Of a stretch of DNA of 40,838 nt, positions 17,345-24,917 are shown in pieces. The translations under genes were made by a program, and so were the position numbers. Location: contig LOEZ01000074.1 in assembly GCA_001516055.1 (NCBI GenBank), positions 1 to 40,838 of the forward strand, given 5' to 3'. The stretch is from Gracilibacter sp. BRH_c7a (GTDB lineage: Bacteria > Bacillota > Desulfitobacteriia > Desulfitobacteriales > Syntrophobotulaceae). The notes beneath the pieces are model-generated. The model made no database searches. It was given only the letters and a program-made list of their open reading frames with translations, and was not told the origin of the DNA. The first letter of the stretch is position 1; each line of letters begins with the position of its first letter.

Positions 17345-18863
17345 TTCCCCCGCTTATTATTCTCCCTTCATTCAAAACGACAACCCGCTGAGCGTGAGTA
17401 GCCAACTCCATGTCATGCGTAATCATGATAATAGTCGTCCCTTCTTTATGCAAGGTTCGGATTATGGCCATTACCCTTTTGGCTCCTGGCCAATCCAACC
17501 CCTTGGTAGGTTCGTCAACAACTAAAATATCCGGCTGCAAAACAATTGCGGAAGCGACTGCCAACATTTGCCTCAAGCTTTTTCCCAATGTCAACGGGTG
17601 AAGCAGGCGGTATTCCTCCAACCCGAATTTTCCCAGAACTTCATCCACTCTATTTTGAATCTCAGGTACGGATTTACCGGCATTTTTCAAGCCAAAGGCC
17701 AACTCCTTTTCCACCGTCGTTTCAAAGAGCTGGTGATCAGGATTCTGAAAAACATAGCCTACTGTGCCGGCTAATTCTGCCGTCTTATATTGCCTGGTGT
17801 TTTTACCGCTGACCCATACATCCCCCTTGATGGGCTCCAACAAACCATTCAAGTGCTTGGTTAGGGTCGTTTTTCCAGCACCATTGGGTCCGATCAAGGC
17901 TACAAATTCTCCAGGGTGAATGGTAAGATTAATCTGATCAAGGCTAAGATTTGAACTATGATAATGATGGGTCAGATCCCGGATATGTATTCTTCCTCTG
18001 GGATCACCCTCTTGCCCGGTGTATTCCTGACAGACATCTTTTTCCATCCCTTGGATACATATATTGCATGGTTGTCGCCATGGATCAGATTCACCAATAG
18101 ATGAAATCCCATTCACGGGCAGCGGCCTGATGCCAAGCTGATCAAGCAAGGACAGATTACGGAAAAGTTTCTCCGGTTCTCCTTGCCAGGCAACTTTTCC
18201 ATCTTTTAACACAATAACCTCATCTGCCCTGTTCCAGACATCTTCGATGGAATGTTCAATAACGATAATAGTATGCGACCCTTCCCTCCTCAGTTCATCC
18301 AAGGCTGTATATAAAGCGGCGCGTCCTTCCGGATCCAGTTCCGAAGCCGGTTCATCCAGGACTAAAACCTTTGGGTACATCGCCGATACTCCGGCTAAAG
18401 CCAAGCGTTGCTTTTCTCCTCCGGAGAGTTCATCTGTTTTACGTGCTTCATAACCTGCAAGTTGAACTTTCGCTAATTCTGTTTGTACCCGGTGTTCAAT
18501 CTCCTCAGGGGGAAGCCCTAAGTTCCTCGGCCCAAACGCCGTATCCTCTGCCACAGTCGATCCGATGATTTGACTCTCCGGGTCCTGGAAAACCAGACCC
18601 ACCGAGTTTGCTAAGCTCTGAGGGCGAAATTTGCCGGTGTCTTTTCCTTCTATATATACTTTCCCCAGCATCCTTCCTTCCAGAAGCTGTGGGATAATCC
18701 CGTTGAGAGAAAGAGCTAAAGTTGTCTTTCCCGATCCATTCATCCCCATGATCACGATAAATCTGCCCTGTTTAATCTTAAGGTTTATCCCGGAGAGACT
18801 GGGGGCTTCACGATTTGGATAAAAGTAGGTGAGGTTTTCAATCTGAACGGCGTTATCTGTCAT
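17319..18863 (-). CDS. Fused double ATPase of ECF transporter (EcfA-EcfA')
   Basis: A 514-residue protein with two ABC domains in one chain. Domain 1 has Walker A GMNGSGKTT, signature LSGGEKQR and Walker B VLVLDEPASELD. Domain 2 has Walker A GPNGAGKTT and VVDEPTKGLD, but its signature is TLGKSLRQ instead of LSGGQ-like. A cysteine-containing linker (about 250-290) joins them. It energises uptake by the adjacent S component. The odd second signature suggests one of the two composite ATP sites is degenerate. It is 1 bp from the S-component gene. Confidence 0.92.
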   Translation of the reverse strand: MTDNAVQIENLTYFYPNREAPSLSGINLKIKQGRFIVIMGMNGSGKTTLALSLNGIIPQLLEGRMLGKVYIEGKDTGKFRPQSLANSVGLVFQDPESQIIGSTVAEDTAFGPRNLGLPPEEIEHRVQTELAKVQLAGYEARKTDELSGGEKQRLALAGVSAMYPKVLVLDEPASELDPEGRAALYTALDELRREGSHTIIVIEHSIEDVWNRADEVIVLKDGKVAWQGEPEKLFRNLSLLDQLGIRPLPVNGISSIGESDPWRQPCNICIQGMEKDVCQEYTGQEGDPRGRIHIRDLTHHYHSSNLSLDQINLTIHPGEFVALIGPNGAGKTTLTKHLNGLLEPIKGDVWVSGKNTRQYKTAELAGTVGYVFQNPDHQLFETTVEKELAFGLKNAGKSVPEIQNRVDEVLGKFGLEEYRLLHPLTLGKSLRQMLAVASAIVLQPDILVVDEPTKGLDWPGAKRVMAIIRTLHKEGTTIIMITHDMELATHAQRVVVLNEGRIISGGNADEKNAE

Positions 18864-18864
18864 G

Positions 18865-19389
18865 TTATTTTAACAAGGAACTATTTTTTAAAGCTTTGTA
18901 TGCGAAACCGGAAAGAATAACGTTGATAGCTGAACCTACAATCAGGAATGGCATTACGCCTATTACTGCCACCATCCCACCCAAGGGATACATAATGAAG
19001 GAAGACAGAACGCCGTTCAGAATGATGGCTGCAACCATGGCAGGAATAAGTCCAATTTTTTTGTTTACCCAACGGTAGATGATTGCCCAAAGAGCCATGA
19101 GGACAGCAACTCCCAAGTGGAGAGGTATGGTAAGCGGAAACCCTACTACGGCTGACGTCAGCATATGACCTAAAGCAATCACGATAGCACCCTCAAAAGA
19201 GCCAAAAGCTATAGCAGCAAAATAACCCGGTGCTGAATCTAAGCCTATTGTACCGACCGGACTCGGAATCTTAATCAAAGATCCTACTGCGCTTAAAGCC
19301 AGAAATATAGCCATAACAGCAATTCTTCTCGAATTCCAAAAGGGCTTTTTCAAATCTTGTTGAACTTCATTTTCATTCATAGTAATCAT
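18865..19389 (-). CDS. cblT: ECF transporter S component, candidate alpha-ribazole transporter CblT
   Basis: A 174-residue protein (ATG at 19389; AGGAG lies before it). It has about six hydrophobic helices with SPVGTIGLDSAPGYFAAIAFG and ALGHMLTSAVVGFPLTIPLH, an S-component pattern. S components bind the substrate. The B12 riboswitch upstream and the AIR-synthase-like kinase next door suggest a cobamide precursor, most simply alpha-ribazole as for Listeria CblT. Uptake of another corrinoid-related compound is the alternative. Confidence 0.7.
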   Translation of the reverse strand: MITMNENEVQQDLKKPFWNSRRIAVMAIFLALSAVGSLIKIPSPVGTIGLDSAPGYFAAIAFGSFEGAIVIALGHMLTSAVVGFPLTIPLHLGVAVLMALWAIIYRWVNKKIGLIPAMVAAIILNGVLSSFIMYPLGGMVAVIGVMPFLIVGSAINVILSGFAYKALKNSSLLK

Positions 19390-19463
19390 TCTCCATTCTC
19401 CTATTTTGTAATTTTTAATGGCCATTATTATGATTCGTCTCAGCTTATTCCATGATAAGTGGC

Positions 19464-20207
19464 CTATACATTCTCCAGGATACGTCCGACTCGATAGAAA
19501 GGAAGCGAGCCGAAATCAAATTCTTGAATTGTATGCCTAGTGGTAAAAATAAGAACTGTGGATGGACCGGCGGATTTTTCAAGTGGTACAGGACAATTCA
19601 AATCATATTCAATCCGACCCTGAATTTCCCGTGCCACGAGTTCACATTCAGAACGAATCCCCCTAGATCCTACCGGAATAAGATCATGAACTGCTCCATT
19701 CTTAAGCAGCTTTAGCAGGTGTTCTATGCGGACAATCTCCGGATCGTCAGGATCATTCACTTCTGAGCCAACTTTCGGTTTGCCGAGACCATAGATCCAG
19801 TCACCTATCTCACTTTTCCCCAGACGCAGATTCGAAATATCACAACTACCCACCACGCTGACGCCCAGGCCTGTTTGACTAGTCGGAACATTTTTTTCCG
19901 TACTAACAACCAGCTTGACATGCTCCAACCCTGCAGCCAGAAGTTCTGCGCGGACGCCCCCGATAATATTGGAGCCTGTTGGTTCCGGTTCACTGGATAT
20001 TGCTACAGTGATGACTTCCGGTCGTGCTCCACTCGCCATGACTTCCAACAAGGCCACGCGGGCAGTGAAACGACCGGTCAGGTTAGCCGGGACTGAAACC
20101 ACGTCCAACTCTTTGGAACCGATTGCTCCACACGAATCGCAGGAAACAACGATACAAACTCCTTCTTGAAGAAAAGCGACTTCGACGTCCCGTGCTTTGT
20201 ATCCCAT
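19464..20207 (-). CDS. cblS: AIR-synthase-like kinase, candidate alpha-ribazole kinase CblS
   Basis: A 247-residue protein resembling one lobe of the AIR synthase/ThiL/SelD superfamily. It has an N-terminal SCDSCGAIGSKELD metal/ATP segment, GRFTARVALLEVMASGARP, and a GLGVSVVG strand in the middle. CblS of Listeria and Geobacillus belongs to this fold and phosphorylates imported alpha-ribazole, which then enters cobamide assembly. The first-gene position behind a B12 riboswitch and beside an ECF transporter fits that role well. GGGGGGAGAAA precedes the ATG. Confidence 0.72.
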   Translation of the reverse strand: MGYKARDVEVAFLQEGVCIVVSCDSCGAIGSKELDVVSVPANLTGRFTARVALLEVMASGARPEVITVAISSEPEPTGSNIIGGVRAELLAAGLEHVKLVVSTEKNVPTSQTGLGVSVVGSCDISNLRLGKSEIGDWIYGLGKPKVGSEVNDPDDPEIVRIEHLLKLLKNGAVHDLIPVGSRGIRSECELVAREIQGRIEYDLNCPVPLEKSAGPSTVLIFTTRHTIQEFDFGSLPFYRVGRILENV

Positions 20208-20315
20208 TTTCTCCCCCCTTTCTCAAAAAAATAAAAGCCCATAGTCATTTTTTGCTTAAGCTAAGCTTAGGCGGAAAAATTGACCATGAACTTTACCTTT
20301 GTGTCATGTCATAAG

Positions 20316-20472
20316 TCTACAGGCAGGTCTCCTGACTCAGATTCCTCACCCCCGGCACCTTCCCAGTCTCCCAGTGGTTTTGCCGGTGGCTCCTCCTTAC
20401 AGTGGTGGGTCCGTCCGGGATTTACACCCGATTCCCTATTCTCCATTGATTCTCCAATGGCACCTGTAAACT
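20316..20472 (-). promoter_or_regulatory. Cobalamin riboswitch
   Basis: Read on the minus strand, the landmarks come in the right order: an outer stem start ACAGGTGCC; AGGGAAT-GGTG-AAATCCC; CCACTGTAA; the B12-box CCACTGGGAGACTGGGAAGG (20377-20358); and a closing TCAGGAGACCTGCCTGT. The aptamer ends about 110 bp before the cblS start. That expression platform contains the palindrome GCTTAAGC and a TTTTATTTTTTT run, which fits a terminator. High B12 should switch off the salvage/ECF operon. Confidence 0.93.
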
Positions 20473-20528
20473 ATTACCTTATGGATTTACAATTATTTTA
20501 TCTTGAAATAGATTAACTGACAAGGGGA

Positions 20529-21140
20529 TTACACAACAAAAGGAATAAACATTTTTGTTTCTTTCATATATTCCCTATACTCATCCCCAAATTCAACCAG
20601 CATATCTTTCTCCTCTCGTTTAGCAAGACGCACATACATAAACACTATGACTGGATACAAAATAAGCAGGGGTAAGGTTACCCATTCCGCCATCATACCA
20701 AAAGACAAGAGTAATAGCCCTGAGTACTGTGGATGCCGAATATATCTATAGACCCCTGTTTTGACAAGTGAACCTGTTCCTGTTTCTTTGGACCAGTATT
20801 TTTTATAGATGTTGTACCAACCATTTAGAATCAAGAATAACGCTATAACGGCACACATAATATTGATGTACATCCCCCAGAAACCAATTGAAGAAACCAA
20901 AGTATGCCCCCATAGAATTCCTTCCGGAAGATTCTTACCAATAACCCAGGAGATGACATACATACTAAAAGGGATACCATGCATCTCAATAGCAAAAGCG
21001 ATTACAAAGGCCAAGTAAGTTCCAGCAGGTTTCTTATCCATCTTTTTATAAAAAGGCATGAACAAAAGTACCACACTGTACAAGACTATAAAGAACAACA
21101 CCCCAAACCAATTGTGAAAATGACTTCCCAACGTTTCCAT
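20529..21140 (-). CDS. Isoprenylcysteine/phospholipid methyltransferase-like membrane protein
   Basis: A 203-residue protein with about five membrane helices. It has the family's C-terminal SAM-binding pattern GVYRYIRHPQYSG and REEKDMLVEFGDEYREYM. I chose the ATG at 21140, which has GGAGG about 9 bases upstream; the ATG at 21161 lacks an RBS. Family members methylate lipids, isoprenylated or other small hydrophobic substrates at the membrane. The target here is unknown. It lies downstream of a two-component system, behind a terminator-like hairpin. Confidence 0.85.
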   Translation of the reverse strand: METLGSHFHNWFGVLFFIVLYSVVLLFMPFYKKMDKKPAGTYLAFVIAFAIEMHGIPFSMYVISWVIGKNLPEGILWGHTLVSSIGFWGMYINIMCAVIALFLILNGWYNIYKKYWSKETGTGSLVKTGVYRYIRHPQYSGLLLLSFGMMAEWVTLPLLILYPVIVFMYVRLAKREEKDMLVEFGDEYREYMKETKMFIPFVV

Positions 21141-21176
21141 ATAATAAAACCTCCACTTCATTCGGTATAGAAATGA

Positions 21177-21240
21177 GAAACAGCCCGATTTCGTACCCTT
21201 GCTTCTAGCTTAACAAGGTCTCCTTAAATGGGGCTGTTTC
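21177..21240 (-). terminator. Terminator after the histidine kinase gene
   Basis: GAAACAGCCC (21177-21186) and GGGCTGTTTC (21231-21240) are perfectly complementary. An inner CCTTG/CAAGG pair is nested between them. On the minus strand TCATTTCT follows. Confidence 0.6.
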
Positions 21241-21256
21241 TTATCTTAAATAAATC

Positions 21257-22669
21257 TTAAATCTTATTTAATGGGATGCAGATAATAAACTCACAACCCA
21301 TATTTTCATCTGTTATAAGTCTTATTTTTCCACCATGCGCTAGAATGATTTTCTCTACGATTGCCAGCCCTAGGCCTGTACCGCCTGTCTGTGAATTTCT
21401 GGCAGCATCCGCTCTCACAAATGGTTTAAATATGTCCTTAGCTAGTCCGTCAGAGATTCCAATCCCATTATCTTTAAATATAATGACGGCTTCATCTTCC
21501 ATCTGCGTAACACTAACCTTGATTTTCGTTTCTTGGGGATTATATTGTACTGAATTATCAACTAGATTCTGAAATACCCTATCCATCTGCGCTATATCAA
21601 GCATTACCATAATTTCTGTTTCAGGGATGTCAAAATCATAGCTGAAACCAGCCTTATCAAAGATTGGAATAGCCCTCCCCATCTTCTCTCTTATATATTC
21701 ACAAACATCAACCTTAGTTTTATTGATTACATATTCGGAACTTTCCATCTTAGATAGTTCAAACAGATCAGTGATTAAATTATTAGCCCGAGCACTATTT
21801 TCATAAATAATATCCAAGTAAGCGTCCTGTTCTTCTTTGGTTAAATCTTGTTTATTGTGACAAAGGTCTGCATACCCCATAACGCTTGCCAAAGGATTCT
21901 TAAGGTCATGGGAAATATCCAAAATCAGTTTTTTACGGTTCTCTTCTGACTGTTTTCTTAGTGATATTTCCTGTTCTATCTTTTCTGCCATGGCATTGAA
22001 TGTATCCTGTAACTCTCCAAATTCATTTTTAAGGTTAAGGGCAACTCTTGCAGAATAGTCCCCATCTCTAAGACGCCTTGCGCTGATACTTAGCTTTTTC
22101 AAAGGGTTCACTATACCGATCGACGTTATCTTAGAATAGATCAATGTGCTGACTGCCAGCAGCAGCAGGTAGAATAAAACAATAGCCACAATGGCACCAA
22201 CAACATTTTGCATATCTGCCGAAACAAAATCTTTATTATGAACAATAGCGAATTCAAGTCTGATAGAAGTCGGGAAGGTAACGACCAACCAAAACTGTTC
22301 CTTCTCATTATATTCAATACTATAACCGTAAGGTATGTCTCTACTGTTGGTAGCCATTAGAAATTCAGTAAACTCTGATGTGGTGAGCTTGTCCTTGGGG
22401 AGGGTGTTAAGCCCTGCAGAGAATACAACTTCATAGTCTTTACTGATTACCTGCACCCCGCCACCGTTTTCCAAGACTGTCGTTGTGTCGATCCTGTTGT
22501 AATCATTCTGCATCAGACTTGCTGCAGAATATTTGTTCTTTGAGAGGTTTTTAGATAAGACATCCCCAGAGAAATCCAAAAGTATTAGGGCAAATAAGGC
22601 TATCATTATAGAGATAACAAACATAAGTATATAGTTTATTAAAAATTGGTTGGCTATAGTCCGCTTCAT
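21257..22669 (-). CDS. Sensor histidine kinase
   Basis: A 470-residue protein. TM1 is about 10-32, followed by an extracytoplasmic sensor region 35-152 and TM2 about 154-177. A HAMP domain leads to the phospho-acceptor box DISHDLKNPL (H254), then the N box QNLVDNSVQYN, and G boxes DNGIGIS and GTGLGLAIV. All catalytic motifs are intact. The start overlaps the response-regulator stop (ATGA), so the two are made together. The signal is unknown. Confidence 0.95.
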   Translation of the reverse strand: MKRTIANQFLINYILMFVISIMIALFALILLDFSGDVLSKNLSKNKYSAASLMQNDYNRIDTTTVLENGGGVQVISKDYEVVFSAGLNTLPKDKLTTSEFTEFLMATNSRDIPYGYSIEYNEKEQFWLVVTFPTSIRLEFAIVHNKDFVSADMQNVVGAIVAIVLFYLLLLAVSTLIYSKITSIGIVNPLKKLSISARRLRDGDYSARVALNLKNEFGELQDTFNAMAEKIEQEISLRKQSEENRKKLILDISHDLKNPLASVMGYADLCHNKQDLTKEEQDAYLDIIYENSARANNLITDLFELSKMESSEYVINKTKVDVCEYIREKMGRAIPIFDKAGFSYDFDIPETEIMVMLDIAQMDRVFQNLVDNSVQYNPQETKIKVSVTQMEDEAVIIFKDNGIGISDGLAKDIFKPFVRADAARNSQTGGTGLGLAIVEKIILAHGGKIRLITDENMGCEFIICIPLNKI

Positions 22670-23367
22670 AACTTACCCTCGTGTTTAGTAAATTTATAGC
22701 CAATACCGCGGATGGTTTTTACATATTCCGGGTTTTTAGGATCAGTTTCTATCTTATTTCTTACATGACTGATATGTACCATAATGGTGTTGTCATCATA
22801 ATAATAGTCCCCGTCCCAGACTGCCCCATATAACTGTTTCTTGGTAAAAACTCTTCCTGGATTCTCCATCAGGTGCTTCAATAGTTTATACTCCTTAGCG
22901 TTCAGCTCCACCGGCAGACCTTCTTTATATACACAGCAAGCGTCTATATCCAGAACCAAACTGCCATAAGCAATTTGCGAAGGCAGTTCCTGCTTTGTGG
23001 AAGAGTATTCATGCCGTCTTCTTAGCTGTGCACTTATTCTCGCTAGCAATTCTGGCATACTAAATGGCTTAACAAGATAGTCATCTGCACCGATTCCCAG
23101 TCCTAGAATCTTATCCATATCATCCCCTCTGGCTGTAAGGAAGATTACGGGAATGGTACTTGTTTCACGAATTTTGCGTATTAAATTAAAGCCATCCATC
23201 TGCGGCATCATAACATCAAGGACGGCAAGATCAATAGCTTTATTATGTATAACCCCGAGAGCTTCCAACCCGTCCTTTACAGCAATGACGGTGTACCCCT
23301 CTTGCTCAAGATTTAGCTTTAAAAGGTTCCTGATATCTTTCTCGTCTTCGGCAATTAGTATGTTCAA
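22666..23367 (-). CDS. OmpR/PhoB-family response regulator
   Basis: A 233-residue protein. The receiver domain has the acidic pocket AEDE, phospho-acceptor D51 in AVLDVMMP, the switch Thr in FLTARG and the K of LVKPF. The C-terminal winged helix has the usual TIMVHISHVRNKIE recognition region. The start is a TTG. It pairs with the downstream kinase. Envelope or antibiotic stress is a common role for this subfamily, but nothing here proves it. Confidence 0.95.
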   Translation of the reverse strand: MNILIAEDEKDIRNLLKLNLEQEGYTVIAVKDGLEALGVIHNKAIDLAVLDVMMPQMDGFNLIRKIRETSTIPVIFLTARGDDMDKILGLGIGADDYLVKPFSMPELLARISAQLRRRHEYSSTKQELPSQIAYGSLVLDIDACCVYKEGLPVELNAKEYKLLKHLMENPGRVFTKKQLYGAVWDGDYYYDDNTIMVHISHVRNKIETDPKNPEYVKTIRGIGYKFTKHEGKL

Positions 23368-23454
23368 ATAATCACATCCCTGTTCATCTAATTGGTCATC
23401 AAAGAAATAACTTAATTATAACAAACAAAAAAAGAGCTTGCAGACATAAGGAAC

Positions 23455-23612
23455 CGAAGAAACAGGATGTCAAAGTTTTTTTGTAGCACTGTCAAATGTT
23501 CTGCCCGGTGGCGGACATCCTTTTCAAGCGTCTCCCGTAGACCAAGTTTTCTATGTTATAGAAGGAGAAGTCACCTTTAGATCAAATGAAGCTTTTTCTA
23601 CAGGCTCGTTAG
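23455..23612 (+). pseudogene. Cupin-domain gene remnant
   Basis: An open plus-strand frame without a usable start reads ALSNVLPGGGHPFQASPVD and then QVFYVIEGEVTFRSNEAF. This is the PGGG..H and F.VLEGEVTF pattern of a cupin. The frame continues without a good family match and runs into the hepT terminator. A truncated relic is the simplest reading. It ends with a 20-base repeat that recurs at 28850. Confidence 0.55.
23592..23611 (+). repeat. 20-bp direct repeat, copy 1
   Basis: CTTTTTCTACAGGCTCGTTA, identical to 28850-28869. The two copies bracket a 5.2-kb segment (MntA/HepT, frameshifted gene, lipoprotein, IS110 remnant, membrane gene). Confidence 0.85.
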
Positions 23613-23641
23613 GCGACGGCCCAATCCCCAAATATAAACAT

Positions 23642-23663
23642 GCACTGAACTTCCGTTCAGTGC
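23642..23663 (-). terminator. Terminator of mntA-hepT
   Basis: GCACTGAAC-TTCC-GTTCAGTGC is a perfect 9-bp stem starting at the hepT stop codon. ATGTTTATATTT follows on the minus strand. Confidence 0.7.
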
Positions 23664-23989
23664 TAATCTGTTAATTTCTTTATCTTGACTAATAGTTGAG
23701 GTAATTCGTTCTGTACCACATTCCATACAATCTTGTTACTCACACCCATGTAATCATGTATAAGTACATCACGTAGTCCAGCCATTTGTCTCCAAGGTAT
23801 ATCTTTATTTTGATCTTTCAGATCTACTGAAATTCTCTTAGTTGCTTCACCGATAATCTCCAGATTTCTATTGACCGCATCTTGGATAAGTCTCGACTTC
23901 ATAAACTCTTCTTCACCGGAAGAAGTATAGGTCTGTATCCATTCAATACATTCAATTATATTAAGCAGGTATACTCTGTCATCTTTCAT
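23663..23989 (-). CDS. hepT: HepT-like toxin (DUF86, HEPN)
   Basis: A 108-residue all-helical HEPN protein with the RX4HXY motif (RDVLIHDY, near residue 76), the catalytic motif of HepT ribonucleases. It overlaps the 3' end of the nucleotidyltransferase gene by 4 bp. In characterised pairs, MntA adds AMP to a HepT tyrosine (the Y of this motif region) and neutralises it. Likely role: toxin-antitoxin stabilisation or phage defence of this accessory region. Confidence 0.92.
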   Translation of the reverse strand: MKDDRVYLLNIIECIEWIQTYTSSGEEEFMKSRLIQDAVNRNLEIIGEATKRISVDLKDQNKDIPWRQMAGLRDVLIHDYMGVSNKIVWNVVQNELPQLLVKIKKLTD

Positions 23990-24276
23990 ATTGGCTTTGC
24001 CTCCTGAAGAATCTTATCTTTCAAAGCCCAATGAATAGAGTCCGCAGTTACTACATCTATTTGTCTACCCAAGAATTCTTCAAGAGCATGTTTCAAGGAA
24101 ATAATATCAAATAGAGAACAGTCATCATCACACTCAACTAGAAAATCAATATCACTATCCGGACTATCCTCTCCTCTAAGAACTGAACCAAACAGCATAA
24201 CATTATGAATTTTGTTTTGCTTAGCAATACTAATAATTTGCTCTCGCTTATTCAGTATCTCTTTAATTGCAGGCAT
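23986..24276 (-). CDS. mntA: MntA-like minimal nucleotidyltransferase antitoxin
   Basis: A 96-residue protein with the polymerase-beta-type motif GSVLRGEDSPDSDID (GSX10DXD), the metal site for AMP transfer. GAGGTGATTTT precedes the ATG. It is upstream of and translationally coupled to hepT, the usual order. Confidence 0.92.
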   Translation of the reverse strand: MPAIKEILNKREQIISIAKQNKIHNVMLFGSVLRGEDSPDSDIDFLVECDDDCSLFDIISLKHALEEFLGRQIDVVTADSIHWALKDKILQEAKPI

Positions 24277-24340
24277 AAAATCACCTCTTACATATTATAC
24301 CTTATTTTACCATAAAGCAAAACTACTATTTGGGCTGTCG

Positions 24341-24415
24341 TATAACGATGAGAATTCCCGACGTCCCCGCCTTAGATAGCTCTTATCTTAGGGGGTTATA
24401 TGCCTAAGGTGGCGG
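24341..24415. repeat. attC-like inverted repeat C
   Basis: TATAAC (24341-24346) and GTTATA (24395-24400) are complementary ends around an imperfect inner stem (CCTTAGATA with TATCTTAGG). An alternative stem pairs CCGCCTTAG (24367) with CTAAGG-T-GGCGG (24404-24415). The end boxes resemble integron attC R boxes. The rest of the 24277-24465 stretch contains nothing else I can identify. Confidence 0.5.
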
Positions 24416-24465
24416 AGAGTCCTTACTTAAATTTATATAAATTAGCCAAGAAGAGTTACAGAATA

Positions 24466-24803
24466 TCAGACAGGTAAAAAATACAACCATAAACCTATAT
24501 GCGCCATCAGCCCACTTACTGAAACCAATGCCATTAGTTTTTGTTTATTCTGAAGGAAGTACAACCCTGCCATAATAAACCTGCCATAATAAAAAAGGAC
24601 AAGACGATTATCTCCAGAGATGAACCGGTATCCAGTCGAAAAACAGCAAAAGTATAGTTACTGACAGTGCTACTTCCTACTGATCCATAAGAGACACTAA
24701 AGGAAAGCTTGCTTAATAGGATTATACCTACTGATAGCATTTTGGAGCCTGTTAATAACGAAGTGACAAATACAATTAACTTATTATGTATACCTTTTTT
24801 CAT
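24466..24803 (-). pseudogene. Small membrane protein gene, frameshifted by a 14-bp tandem duplication
   Basis: The gene starts at 24803 with GGGGAGGTCTC before the ATG and encodes hydrophobic helices. CCTGCCATAATAAA is present twice in a row at about 24566-24593. As it stands the frame shifts and ends after 89 residues with a non-hydrophobic tail. Removing one 14-bp copy restores a 107-residue protein that continues MAGLYFLQNKQKLMALVSVS and then GLMAHIGLWLYFLPV. This is a proper extra membrane helix, ending at the TGA at 24466. The family is not recognised. Confidence 0.75.
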
Positions 24804-24917
24804 GAGACCTCCCCGTTAGTAGTGTTAATTTCTGGGTTGTAGTCCTTTGTAAGAGGATAATTTCCGGAAATTTCACTTTCTTAAGCTTTTTAAAGGACTG
24901 TTATGGAAAATGGGAGG

